Assembly (NCBI RefSeq): GCF_009826895.1
Contig: NZ_WUMV01000007.1
Span: 248,001 to 312,000, forward strand
Source of the DNA: Stappia sediminis
Lineage (GTDB): Bacteria; Pseudomonadota; Alphaproteobacteria; Rhizobiales; Stappiaceae
Direction of reading: 5' to 3'
DNA length: 64,000 bases
Shown: positions 42,571 through 51,753 of the stretch, one piece after another
How positions within the stretch are numbered: position 1 is the first letter of the stretch
How the letters are laid out: each line of letters starts with the position of its first letter
The notes under the pieces: model-generated
What the model was told of the DNA's origin: nothing
Seen by the model: only the letters and a program-made list of their open reading frames with translations
Database searches by the model: none
Translations under genes and position numbers: made by a program

Positions 42571-44271
42571 TTGGCGGAAAACATGCGTCGCGCGGCCGAT
42601 CATCTGGCCGATTGTCTGGCGGCTCTTGGGGCCGACCGCATGTTCTGCGTACCGGGCGAATCCTATCTTGCGCTGCTGGATGCGCTTTACGGGCGCAAAC
42701 GGATCGATCTGGTCGTCTGCCGGCACGAAGGCGGCGCCGGCATGATGGCCGTGGCGGACGCGAAGCTGACCGGCAGGCCCGGTCTGCTCGCGGTCAGCCG
42801 GGGGCCAGGGGCGACAAATGCCTCCATCGCGATCCACCTCGCTCAGCAGGATGCCGTGCCGCTGATGGTGCTTGTGGGTCAGGTCGCGCGTCATGAGCGC
42901 GGTCGCGGCGCCTTCCAGGAAGTTGACTATTCGCAAGCTTTCCGCGAGATGACGAAAGGCGTGTGGGAGGTGCAGCACGCTGCCCAGATGACCGAAACGC
43001 TGAGCCGGGCATGGAAACTGGCATTGTCCGGAACGCCCGGTCCCGTGGTGATCGCGCTGCCTGAGGATATGCTGGGCGATCCCGTTCAAGCGGACCCCGT
43101 CCTGCCACCCGCCATTCCGCTATGCGGACCGGGTGCGCGGGAAATCGAAAGCGCTGCCGAAATGCTGGCATCGGCCGAACGCCCCCTGATCATCGCGGGC
43201 GGAGGGCTTGAGGGCGCGGAGGGGCGCGCGGCATTGAAGGCGCTGGCTGAAGCCCAGGGCATCCCTGTGGCGCTTACTTTCAAGCATCAGGAAATCTTCG
43301 ACAACGGTTCATCGCTCTATGCCGGGCATCTGGGCTTCAAGATCCCCGGCTCGCTGGTCAAGACGCTTTCCGAGGCCGACCTGATTCTGGCGCTCGGCAC
43401 GAGGCTCGGCGATGTGCCGACGCAAGGATACCGCCTTCCCCGAGCACCCGGGCCGGACCAGCCGCTGATCCATGTCTGGCCGGATCCTGCCATGATCGGC
43501 AAGGTGTTCCGCACCGACCTCGGGTTGCCTTGCGATCCGGCGGCCTTTTGCAGGGCATTGGCCGGGGCGGGGCCCGCCGTTCCCGCCGCACGGGCCGAAT
43601 GGCGCGCGCGGGCGCATGGCGCGATGCGCCAAATCGCCGATTACACGCCGCAGGACTTTGCCGACGGGCTCGATTTCGGTGCGGTCGTTCAGGAACTGGC
43701 GCGGCAGGCCCCGCGAGACAGCATCGTTGTGACGGATTCGGGAAATTTCTCAGGCTGGGTGCATCTGGCCTGGCCCTGGGACGGTACGCAAAAGGCCATC
43801 GGTGCCGTCGGTGGCGCCATGGGCCTGGGCGTACCGGGCGCGGTGGCGGCTTCGCTTCGCCATCCCGAAAAGACCGTGCTCGGTTTCGTGGGCGACGGCG
43901 GCGCACTGATGACGGGCAACGAGCTGGCCACCGCCATGTCGAAGGGCGCAAGGCCCAAAATCATCGTCTCCGACAACCGCACCTATGGCACGATCCGCCT
44001 CCATCAGGAACGGGATTATCCGGACCGCGTCTCCGGCACCGACCTTGTGAACCCGGATTTTGCCGCCTGGGCGGCCGCATTCGGCGTGAAGAGCTGGCAT
44101 CTTTCCAAGGGTGGTGACATTGCCGGCATTGTCGGCGAATTCCTCGGCCACGAAGGTCCTGCCCTGCTCTCCGTCGCTTCCAGCGCGGAGGCGATTTCCG
44201 CCTATACCACCATCTCGGCGCTGCACGAGCGGACGCGCCGCGCGCAATCGGCTGGAGTTCGCAAGGGATGA
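42571..44271 (+). CDS. Thiamine-diphosphate-dependent decarboxylase/lyase (acetolactate synthase-like)
   Basis: A 566-residue three-domain TPP enzyme. The cofactor-activating glutamate is E53 in CRHEGGAG. The middle domain holds PLIIAGGG, and the TPP-metal motif GDGGALMTGNELAT begins near residue 440. SRGPGATNAS is conserved as in the ALS/oxalyl-CoA decarboxylase/2-hydroxyacyl-CoA lyase superfamily. The start is TTG 42571, preceded at good spacing by GGAGGAG; an ATG four codons later is the alternative. No small regulatory ALS subunit is nearby, so a catabolic role is more likely than branched-chain amino-acid synthesis. The next gene, an AMP ligase, overlaps by 4 bases. Confidence 0.85.
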   Translation: MAENMRRAADHLADCLAALGADRMFCVPGESYLALLDALYGRKRIDLVVCRHEGGAGMMAVADAKLTGRPGLLAVSRGPGATNASIAIHLAQQDAVPLMVLVGQVARHERGRGAFQEVDYSQAFREMTKGVWEVQHAAQMTETLSRAWKLALSGTPGPVVIALPEDMLGDPVQADPVLPPAIPLCGPGAREIESAAEMLASAERPLIIAGGGLEGAEGRAALKALAEAQGIPVALTFKHQEIFDNGSSLYAGHLGFKIPGSLVKTLSEADLILALGTRLGDVPTQGYRLPRAPGPDQPLIHVWPDPAMIGKVFRTDLGLPCDPAAFCRALAGAGPAVPAARAEWRARAHGAMRQIADYTPQDFADGLDFGAVVQELARQAPRDSIVVTDSGNFSGWVHLAWPWDGTQKAIGAVGGAMGLGVPGAVAASLRHPEKTVLGFVGDGGALMTGNELATAMSKGARPKIIVSDNRTYGTIRLHQERDYPDRVSGTDLVNPDFAAWAAAFGVKSWHLSKGGDIAGIVGEFLGHEGPALLSVASSAEAISAYTTISALHERTRRAQSAGVRKG

Positions 44272-45812
44272 CAACAGGCGCAATCGCAGAAGAGGTCGCG
44301 CTTCCGCTGGAACCTGCGCCTCTCCCTGGAGAGGAATACCGCGATTTGCCGGCCCGCATCCGCGATCACGCGCGCAAGCGGCCGCACGCCGTGGCGCTTA
44401 TCGATGACAAGACGCGCCTGAGCGCTGCCGAACTGGCCGACATGATGGACCGCACCGCTTCCGCCCTCTCGGTACGCGGCGTCGGTCCGGGCGATGTGGT
44501 CGCGACGCTTGCCGGTGTCACCGCGGACCATCTCCTGGCCTATCTCGGCACCGTCGCGCTGGGTGCTGCGGTCGCGCCCCTGCCGGTTTCGGCCCACACC
44601 GATGCGCTGCGGAGGATGCTCGACAACAGCGCCGCCGTCCTGACGCTAGTTGACGAGCGGGCGCCGCATATCCCGGAGGCCGCATCCCTGTCCGGGCTGG
44701 TCGCGGAAGCCCGAAGCTCGTCCCCGCGGGCACCCCATGCGCTGTCGCCGGATGGGTTGTTCGACATCATCTACAGTTCCGGGACGACGGGCCATCCCAA
44801 GGGCATCGAACATGACACCCGATTTCGGGATCGTCAGATCGCCCGGCTGGGCGGGCTCGGCTTCGGGCCTGAGGCCGTTTGCCTCGTCTCCACGCCGATT
44901 TATTCCAACACCACGCTTGCCGCCCTCCTGCCCGCACTCGGCCAGGGAGCCCGCATCGTCCTGCAGCGAAAATTCGACGAACTCGCCTTTCTGGAACTGG
45001 CCGAACGACACCGCGTCACGCATGCGATGCTGGTTCCGGTTCAGATCCGCCGGCTGATCGAGCATCCCGCGTTCGGCCGTTTCGACCTATCGGCCTTCAA
45101 GGTCAAGCTTTCGACATCCGCCCCCCTGCCGCCCGCACTCCTGCGCGAAGTGCTGGAACGCTGGCCGGGCAGGATGATCAATATCTACGGCATGACCGAG
45201 GGCGGGGTGAGCACCCTCCTCGATTGCGGCGCCCATCCAGACAAGCTGCACACCGTCGGCCACCCGGTGCGGGGGGCTGAAATCCGCGTCATCGGCGAGG
45301 ACGGACAGGCCCTTCCGCCGGGAGAAGTGGGCGAGATCGTCGGCCGTTCGGCGACCATCATGCGCGGCTACCGCGCGGCACCCGAGGCGACCCGCGCCAC
45401 GACCTGGATCAGCCCCGAAGGCTGGGCCTTCATCCGTTCGGGCGACATGGGCCGGCTGGACGCGGACGGTTTCGTCGTCCTGATGGACCGCAAGAAGGAC
45501 GTGATCATCTCCGGCGGGTTCAACATTTACGCTTCCGATCTCGAGGCGGTGCTTTGCTCTCACCCCGCCGTGCATGAAGCGGCGGTCGTCGGCGTGGACG
45601 ATCCGCGTTGGGGTGAAACGCCGGTCGGCTACGTCACGCTCAAAAGCGCCGCTGACGCGAATGACATCCGGGAATGGGCGAACGAGCGGCTGGGGCGCAC
45701 GCAGCGCCTGAGCGCGGTCGCGATCCTTGATGCGCTTCCGCGCAACGCCATCGGCAAGGTACTCAAGCGGGATCTGCGTGCACGCCGGCAGACGGGGGAC
45801 GCGGATGTTTGA
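44268..45812 (+). CDS. AMP-dependent acyl-CoA synthetase/ligase, copy 1
   Basis: A 514-residue ANL-superfamily ligase. The P-loop is YSSGTTGHPKG (about residue 168), the A5 region is IYGMTEGG, the A8 hinge region is RSGDMGRLDADGF, and the A10 lysine is in LPRNAIGKVLKRDL. It activates a carboxylic acid via an acyl-adenylate, then forms the thioester with CoA. It is co-transcribed between the TPP enzyme and a second ligase, overlapping each neighbour by a few bases, so the operon probably activates two acids or one acid at two stages. Confidence 0.91.
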   Translation: MTTGAIAEEVALPLEPAPLPGEEYRDLPARIRDHARKRPHAVALIDDKTRLSAAELADMMDRTASALSVRGVGPGDVVATLAGVTADHLLAYLGTVALGAAVAPLPVSAHTDALRRMLDNSAAVLTLVDERAPHIPEAASLSGLVAEARSSSPRAPHALSPDGLFDIIYSSGTTGHPKGIEHDTRFRDRQIARLGGLGFGPEAVCLVSTPIYSNTTLAALLPALGQGARIVLQRKFDELAFLELAERHRVTHAMLVPVQIRRLIEHPAFGRFDLSAFKVKLSTSAPLPPALLREVLERWPGRMINIYGMTEGGVSTLLDCGAHPDKLHTVGHPVRGAEIRVIGEDGQALPPGEVGEIVGRSATIMRGYRAAPEATRATTWISPEGWAFIRSGDMGRLDADGFVVLMDRKKDVIISGGFNIYASDLEAVLCSHPAVHEAAVVGVDDPRWGETPVGYVTLKSAADANDIREWANERLGRTQRLSAVAILDALPRNAIGKVLKRDLRARRQTGDADV

Positions 45813-47469
45813 CCGCCATTTCAAGGTCTGGCCAAAGGGCGTGCCGCATGAAATCGACTTTCCCCGGCGCAATCTGTCGGAGAACCTGCGGCTGACCGCC
45901 GAGCGCGTGCCGGAAAAGACGGCGGTCGTCTATCACGGCGCAAGGATCACCTTCGCGGAGCTCTTCGCGAAGGTCGCCGCAATGGCGGGCTGGTTGCAGA
46001 ACAACGGCGTGCGCAAGGGCGACCGGGTTCTCCTTTATATGCAAAACAGCCCGCAATATGTGATCGCCTATTACGCGATCCTGCGCGCCAACGCTGTGGT
46101 CGTGCCGGTAAATCCCATGAACCGCGTCAAGGAGCTGTCCCATCTGATCGCGGACACCGGCGCGCGCGTTGCCTTTGCCGGGCAGGAACTGCTTGACCAT
46201 ATCGCCCCCGCCCTGGCGGACGGGCGGCTCGGCCGAATTGTCGTGGCGGCCTACGCCGATATGTCAGATCCGGATTTCGACATTCCGCTGCCTCAAGGTC
46301 TGCGCGATCCCGCGCCCGAAAGCTACGGCATTGCCGGCGTCACGCGCTTTGCCGATGCTCTGGCCGCCGGGTATGAACCGGGGCCGATACTGGCCGGTCC
46401 GGACGATCTGGCGGTAATCCCCTATACGTCCGGCACGACAGGCAACCAGAAAGGGTGCATGCACACGCATTTCACCGTCATGGTCACTTGCGTGGGCGGG
46501 GCGGAATGGAACCCCGTCGGCCTGGGCGATGTTTCGCTGACGGTGCTGCCGATGTTCCACGTCACCGGCATGACCAACTCCATGAACATTCCGGTCTACT
46601 GCGGCGAAACCATCGTCATCATGACGCGCTGGGATCGCGCCGTCGCGGCGGAGCTCATTCGCCGTTACCGCATCGCCCGCTGGCGGTCGATCTCCACCAT
46701 GGCGATCGACCTCGTGAACGATCCCGATCTCGACAGCTACGATCTGTCGAGCCTGAAGGCGATCGGCGGTGGCGGTTCGTCGATGCCGGAACCTGTGGCG
46801 CGGCGGCTCAGGGAGATCACCGGGCTCGATTATGTCGAAGGCTATGGGATGTCGGAAACCATGGCTGCGACGCATATCAACCCGGTCCATCGGCCGCATC
46901 GCCAATGTCTCGGCGTTCCGGTCTTCGGCGTCGATTCCCGCGTCGTCGATCCCGTGACGCTTGAAGAGCTCGCCCCGAACGAGCCCGGCGAAATCGTGAT
47001 CCACGGTCCCCAGGTCTTTCTGGGTTACTGGAACGACCCGGACGCCACGCGCGCGGCCATGATCGAGATCGACGGCAAGCGCTTCATCCGCACCGGCGAT
47101 ATCGGGCGCTATGACGAGGACGGCTATTTCTACATCGTCGATCGCGTGAAGCGGATGGTGAATGTCTCGGGCTTCAAGGTCTGGCCGACCGAGGTCGAGG
47201 CGATGATCCACGACCATCCCGATATCGCCGAGGTCTGCATCGTCGGCTATCCGGATCCGCGCCGGGGCGAAGGCGTGATGGCCTATGTGGTGCCGCGCGG
47301 CCCCATCGGTGAAGATGCGCTGATCGGCTGGTGCCGCGAGCAAATGGCCGCCTACAAGTGTCCAAGCCGCGTCAGGTTCGTCGAAACCCTTCCCCGCTCG
47401 CCCAGCGGCAAGGTGCAATGGCTGCAGTTGCAGAAACAGGCCGAAAGCGAGGCCGGCCTCACGGCCTGA
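45805..47469 (+). CDS. AMP-dependent acyl-CoA synthetase/ligase, copy 2
   Basis: A 554-residue ANL ligase resembling long-chain or aromatic acyl-CoA ligases. P-loop YTSGTTGNQKG (about residue 207), GYGMSETM, RTGDIGRYDEDGYFYI and the C-terminal catalytic lysine in PRSPSGKVQWLQL. It starts at ATG 45805, overlapping the end of copy 1 by 8 bases, and begins MFDRHFKVWPKGVPHEID. The two ligases are not close duplicates (different lengths and motif wording). Last gene of the TPP-ligase-ligase operon. Confidence 0.92.
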   Translation: MFDRHFKVWPKGVPHEIDFPRRNLSENLRLTAERVPEKTAVVYHGARITFAELFAKVAAMAGWLQNNGVRKGDRVLLYMQNSPQYVIAYYAILRANAVVVPVNPMNRVKELSHLIADTGARVAFAGQELLDHIAPALADGRLGRIVVAAYADMSDPDFDIPLPQGLRDPAPESYGIAGVTRFADALAAGYEPGPILAGPDDLAVIPYTSGTTGNQKGCMHTHFTVMVTCVGGAEWNPVGLGDVSLTVLPMFHVTGMTNSMNIPVYCGETIVIMTRWDRAVAAELIRRYRIARWRSISTMAIDLVNDPDLDSYDLSSLKAIGGGGSSMPEPVARRLREITGLDYVEGYGMSETMAATHINPVHRPHRQCLGVPVFGVDSRVVDPVTLEELAPNEPGEIVIHGPQVFLGYWNDPDATRAAMIEIDGKRFIRTGDIGRYDEDGYFYIVDRVKRMVNVSGFKVWPTEVEAMIHDHPDIAEVCIVGYPDPRRGEGVMAYVVPRGPIGEDALIGWCREQMAAYKCPSRVRFVETLPRSPSGKVQWLQLQKQAESEAGLTA

Positions 47470-47567
47470 GCATTTCGCATTGCTTCAAAAAGCGTCCGAT
47501 CTACCCACCTTCGGCATGCCGGGCAGATCCGGAAAAGCCGGGCCTGCGACGGACTGTCATACAATCC

Positions 47568-48188
47568 TCACGCGATCCCGTTGCGGCAATATTCCGCAAA
47601 ACCGGGGCGGAAAGACAGGCGGTTCATCCACGCCGCAACGGCGGGAAGCTCCGGACGCTCCATCGGCGTCTGCTCCCATCGGTTGGTGGAAAGAGCGAGG
47701 ACGATATCGGCCAACGTGAAACTTGCACCGGCGACATAGGCGCCGGTGGACGCCAGCTGCGCATCGAGAACACGCATTTGAACCGTCCAGTCGCCTATGC
47801 TTCTTTCCTGCAACGCAGGATCGGCGAAATCCGGATGCTTTCGCACGCGTCCCATGAAGATCCCACGCCAGGCAGCGTTCAGGTCGCTCGCCTGCCAGTC
47901 CATCCAGCTTTCAACAAGGGCGCGGGCGGCGGGCGGTTCAGGCAGAAGGTCGAACCGTTTTTCCCGGGCTGCCAGATACCGGCAGATCGTGTTGGACTCG
48001 CTCAACACGAGATTACCGTCGATCAGCACCGGAACGAGCCCCTTCGCATTGAGCGCGAGAAAATCCGGGGTGGGCCCCGAGGGCGATGTTTCGCTCCCTT
48101 CCTCGCGCAGAGGAGCAAGAGCCAGTTCGGCGCAGGTCCACAATACCTTGCGGACATTGATCGATGATGATCGGCCGATCAGTTTCAT
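47568..48188 (-). CDS. Glutathione S-transferase family protein
   Basis: A 206-residue cytosolic GST. The N-terminal thioredoxin-like domain begins MKLIGRSSSINVRKVLWTCAELAL and carries the glutathione-contact motif LVLSESNTICRYLA. The C-terminal helical domain contains the N-capping motif GASFTLADIVLAL. The candidate catalytic serine lies in the N-terminal SSS. It converges on the ligase operon (98-base gap with no clear terminator). No substrate is suggested; it may be an independent gene. Confidence 0.92.
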   Translation of the reverse strand: MKLIGRSSSINVRKVLWTCAELALAPLREEGSETSPSGPTPDFLALNAKGLVPVLIDGNLVLSESNTICRYLAAREKRFDLLPEPPAARALVESWMDWQASDLNAAWRGIFMGRVRKHPDFADPALQERSIGDWTVQMRVLDAQLASTGAYVAGASFTLADIVLALSTNRWEQTPMERPELPAVAAWMNRLSFRPGFAEYCRNGIA

Positions 48189-48401
48189 GACGGACTCGCT
48201 TCTGTCTTGTTGGCCTCGCGCGGAATAACGCCAATCATCTTCCAGGCAAACAGGAAACCGCTATCGAACCGTCCGTTCACGCCGCACCGGCGCTAATCCG
48301 CGTCCAATTCCTTTCAGGGGGTCGATGCTTGAGCATGAACCGCCGGATACCTGCGGCGCGCGGGAGAACGGCCACGGGGTCGTCCCCGCGGCGCTTTACG
48401 A
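48189..48401. other. Intergenic region between GST gene and autotransporter end
   Basis: A 213-base gap between two minus-strand genes. It must hold the GST promoter, which I cannot place with confidence, plus the hairpin at 48372-48391. No small gene is apparent. Confidence 0.4.
48372..48391 (-). terminator. Hairpin just downstream of the autotransporter gene
   Basis: CCGCGGGG/CCCCGTGG, eight pairs including one G-U, with tetraloop ACGA, 10 bases after the stop codon. There is no T-run, so it may be a transcript-end stabiliser rather than an intrinsic terminator. Confidence 0.35.
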
Positions 48402-51400
48402 TTACTGGATCGGGATGGTCATCCTCACCTTGCCGCCATAGGCTTCGTAGTCATTGGCGCCAAGGCCGTCGATGTAACCCTCGCTCGCCAGCATCCAGCC
48501 GTTCGGCAGGCGGACGTCGAGCCCGGCGTCGAGCCTGGCGCGCAGATCGTGATCGCTTAGGGGGAACCCGGAGGATGCCGCATTTTCGCGGATGCCGAAA
48601 TTCCACACGCCGGACAGACCTGCGGTCGGGCTGACGGTGCCGCCGTTGTCGAGCGCGAAATCATAGCCGACCTTCGGCCCGAACTTGACCTCGCCAAGCG
48701 ACACCGTCTGATCCTCGATCCTATTGCCGAGGCTGTCGGTATAGGCTTCCTGGGTTTCCTGGAACCAGGCGAAGCTCGCCTCGGGAATGATGCTCCAGCG
48801 CTCGACCTCGAACACGCCGGCGACCTTCGCGCGGACAAGCCAGCGGCTCGTCTGAAAATCGTCGCTGTAGGCGCCGAACGGATCGATGTCGTTGTAGGAC
48901 CGTCCCCAGGCCGCGCGGGCCTCGTAGTAAAGGTTTTCCCCCGGCACGCGCCCCGCCACATAGGGCCCCGCCAGCCAGCCGAAACCGGAAGCGTCGCTGC
49001 CTGCGGTATCGTTGTCTTCCTCCGCCCAGTCCGCCTGGACGAGGCCGCCGATCAGCAGGTCGGGGGAGAGGAAGTAATGCGCGCCCAGGTATCCGACCCA
49101 GAAACTGCTGTCGGCATCGCCCGAACTGCTGGCCGATCCGTAAAGCTCGGTCCAGACGTCGAACTTGCGCGGCGATACGCCGTCGAACCGGCTGCCGGGC
49201 CGGGCGTCCGGTTTATCCGACCCCACGTCGCCGGTCGCAACTGACGTGCTCCCTCCGTTCCCGCCAAGCAGCTTGCTCAGGCTCGTTGCGAAGGCAAGGC
49301 TCACCCGTTCCTCGTTGAAGCTCGACTTCAGGCTGCCCCACGGCCCGCCGCCGCCGCCGTGCGTCCCGTTCACGAAGCCGATCAGGTTCGGCTGGTTCTG
49401 CAGGATGTGGTTGCCCCGGTTCAGCAGGAACTCGGCGATGCGCGCGCGAGTTTCACCGACGAGATCAAGGCCCACGACGACCTGCGCCGCGGCGACATTA
49501 CCGTTGAGGTCCGCGTCCCGCACGACACCGGCCGCGATGTCGAGCGTGAGATCTCCCCTGCCGGACGGCGAGATATTCGCCTGGTATGTATCGCCGCTGC
49601 CGGTCAGCCCGCTTGCGGAGCCGTTGCCGACCGAGATGTCGCCCGCCGTAAAGCCGGTCACCGGCTCCGAAAACCGGATGGTGATCGGAAAGGGATTGAG
49701 ATTGGCGATGGACGCCGGCGCTCCGAGGATGAAGACGCTCGGTGCCGAGTCGTCATAGGTGGCCGACGCCTGGGCCGCCGCCACATTGTCGTTGTTCGAG
49801 AAATCCTGCGCCACTCCTGCGGCGACGTCGATCGTCACCACACCCGCCGCAGCCGGCGTGATCAGCGCGGTATAGACAGCGGCGTTGACCGCCGCAAAGT
49901 TGCTCGCCGCACCATTTCCCACCGCGATATCGCCGATATCGAAACCCAGCACTCCTTCGGAGAAGGTGAAGATCGCGGTGAAGGGCCCGTTCGCTATCGT
50001 CGGTATGCCGGAGATCGCCACGGTCGGAGCATCCAGATCGCCTGCATGGCCCTCGATGTCGAACGAGAAGAAATTGGTCACGTTGTTGGCGATGCGGAGT
50101 TGCGCCCTGCGGTCGGGAACAGCGCCGGGTACTTGGGGAAAATCCGGATCGAATTCCACGGTCACGGTCGTGGAGCCTCCTGGAGTTACCGTTTCCGCCG
50201 GCTGAGCGGTAATCCTGAAATCCGCGGCATAGAAGCCGACGAGCGAAGCGGCATTGGGGCCCAAATTCAGAACGCCGGTTCCCGGGTTCGAAATCGTAAA
50301 GGTCCGGCTTGCGGTACCGTTCGCGATGTTGACCAGCCCGAAATCGGTACCGTCATTGACATCCGGCGTTGTATCGCCCAGAGAAATCGTCTGCCCGTTG
50401 CCGGTCACCGTGATCGGCGCTGCAATTCCTTCGCCCTTTATATCAAAAAGAACCGAGCCTGCTGCGTCCGAACTCACAAAGATTTGGGCAAATCGAAACC
50501 CTTCTCGCTGCGGGGAAAAAACAATATCAAAATCTCTACTTTGATTAGCCGGGACAGTAAAAGACGTTGCCGGGCTTACGGTGAATTCTCCAGTAACGCC
50601 ACCGATCATGGTGATCCTCACCTGCAAAACGGTGAAGGCGGCGGTTCCGTCGTTGTGGACGGTAAACGTACGGGTAACCTGTTCGCCGTTGCCGGAGTCA
50701 TCGAAAATGGCTTGTCCGAAATCCGTGCCATCGGCCGTGTCCGGCACTGCATCGTTATTATTAATAACTAACCCGCTGCCGGTTAACCTGAGCACCGGCC
50801 CGGAAACAACGCCAGCACCCGCGATCTGAAAGGCGAAGGAGCCGGCATTGCTGTTGATGCGAATCTGCGCTTCCTTCAACCCGTCATTTGATGGATCGAA
50901 CGCCACGGTTAGGCTCGTCGATTCGCCTGGAATCACCGTCTGCGCCGGCTGAGTTGTAATCGTGAAATCCGGCGAAACGCCGTTACTGTCTACAGCCGAA
51001 ACCGCATTGGGCCCGAATACCAGATCGGCAGTTCCAGGGTTCCGGATCGTGAAGGTACGGCTTACCTGGCCAGTCGCTACATCGACCGTGCCGAAAAAGG
51101 TACCGTCGCTCGCATTCGCGCTCAAACCGGCAGACAGGATATGCTGCCCGTTGCCACTCACCGAGATCTCAGGCCCGCCCGCGATCTCGCCCGTACCCAT
51201 GACCGGTAAGATGAACGTGGTGCTGGAGCCCGGCCGGCTGGCGGAAATCATTACTTGAGCAGTCCTGATCCCATCAACCTGGGGGCTAAATAGAACACGA
51301 AAAGACCTTGTGGCATTTTGGGCAATGGGACCTGTAAACGCTTCGACCGTGAATTCGCCCGGGTTCGTACCATTACCCAATGAAATACTGATGTCGTTAA

Positions 51401-51656
51401 TAGTGAGATCGGAACTGCCGGTATTGGTAATATCAAAAAACTGCCCGGCAGTGTCGCCAACAATGACGATCCCGTAGTTGGTGCCATTGAAAAGTAGAGG
51501 GGATGCGCCAGTGACGATCCCAAAACCGTTGCCTGTTACGGTAATTGGCAATGCGTAAGCGGAAGCCGGCAAAAGCGCCGGCGAGAGCAACACGGCCAAA
51601 ACAATCGCGCCCAGCCCCCGCCGACCCGCGATTCCCCTCCAAAACTTTGCGAACAT
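48402..51656 (-). CDS. Repeat-containing autotransporter (choice-of-anchor D and Ig-like repeats, beta-barrel)
   Basis: A 1084-residue surface protein. Signal peptide about 1-35. Residues about 37-545 hold four ~120-residue ASPM/Hydin-like (choice-of-anchor D) repeats, each opening with a GNG/GSG motif and, in three, a DGT-x-FG segment (ITVTGNGF, ISVSGNGQ, LRLTGSGL, ITVTGNGQ). Residues about 548-740 are two BapA-type Ig-like repeats (FSEGVLGFDIGDIAVGNG and FSEPVTGFTAGDISVGNG). After a linker, about 830-1084 form an autotransporter beta-barrel (FDVWTELYGSASSSG, WLAGPYVAGRV). The last residue is Q, whereas barrels normally end in F or W. The DNA of the N-terminal half (about 50400-51550) is visibly AT-richer. 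It is likely an adhesin or biofilm protein. Confidence 0.86.
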   Translation of the reverse strand: MFAKFWRGIAGRRGLGAIVLAVLLSPALLPASAYALPITVTGNGFGIVTGASPLLFNGTNYGIVIVGDTAGQFFDITNTGSSDLTINDISISLGNGTNPGEFTVEAFTGPIAQNATRSFRVLFSPQVDGIRTAQVMISASRPGSSTTFILPVMGTGEIAGGPEISVSGNGQHILSAGLSANASDGTFFGTVDVATGQVSRTFTIRNPGTADLVFGPNAVSAVDSNGVSPDFTITTQPAQTVIPGESTSLTVAFDPSNDGLKEAQIRINSNAGSFAFQIAGAGVVSGPVLRLTGSGLVINNNDAVPDTADGTDFGQAIFDDSGNGEQVTRTFTVHNDGTAAFTVLQVRITMIGGVTGEFTVSPATSFTVPANQSRDFDIVFSPQREGFRFAQIFVSSDAAGSVLFDIKGEGIAAPITVTGNGQTISLGDTTPDVNDGTDFGLVNIANGTASRTFTISNPGTGVLNLGPNAASLVGFYAADFRITAQPAETVTPGGSTTVTVEFDPDFPQVPGAVPDRRAQLRIANNVTNFFSFDIEGHAGDLDAPTVAISGIPTIANGPFTAIFTFSEGVLGFDIGDIAVGNGAASNFAAVNAAVYTALITPAAAGVVTIDVAAGVAQDFSNNDNVAAAQASATYDDSAPSVFILGAPASIANLNPFPITIRFSEPVTGFTAGDISVGNGSASGLTGSGDTYQANISPSGRGDLTLDIAAGVVRDADLNGNVAAAQVVVGLDLVGETRARIAEFLLNRGNHILQNQPNLIGFVNGTHGGGGGPWGSLKSSFNEERVSLAFATSLSKLLGGNGGSTSVATGDVGSDKPDARPGSRFDGVSPRKFDVWTELYGSASSSGDADSSFWVGYLGAHYFLSPDLLIGGLVQADWAEEDNDTAGSDASGFGWLAGPYVAGRVPGENLYYEARAAWGRSYNDIDPFGAYSDDFQTSRWLVRAKVAGVFEVERWSIIPEASFAWFQETQEAYTDSLGNRIEDQTVSLGEVKFGPKVGYDFALDNGGTVSPTAGLSGVWNFGIRENAASSGFPLSDHDLRARLDAGLDVRLPNGWMLASEGYIDGLGANDYEAYGGKVRMTIPIQ

Positions 51657-51725
51657 CCAACGCCCCGATTGCGTTTATGTGAATTTCGCCGGGACGTTAG
51701 GAAAGCTATGTCATAGCGGATAGCC

Positions 51726-51747
51726 AATGACGCAAATCGGGGTCATT
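51726..51747. promoter_or_regulatory. LysR-type dyad in the lysR / autotransporter divergent promoter
   Basis: Perfect arms AATGAC and GTCATT separated by 10 bases, ending 6 bases before the lysR ATG in a 97-base divergent gap. The size and position suit an autoregulatory LysR-type site that could also influence the autotransporter gene. Confidence 0.5.
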
Positions 51748-51753
51748 TAGATT

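Noticed and set aside
42571-44271. TPP enzyme as biosynthetic acetolactate synthase (ilvB/ilvI)
   Set aside because: No small subunit, no ilv genes nearby, and tight coupling to acyl-CoA ligases under an IclR-type box.
48402-51656. Internal repeats of the autotransporter as a CRISPR or satellite array
   Set aside because: Repeats are about 120 codons long, in frame and diverged at DNA level; they are protein-domain repeats.
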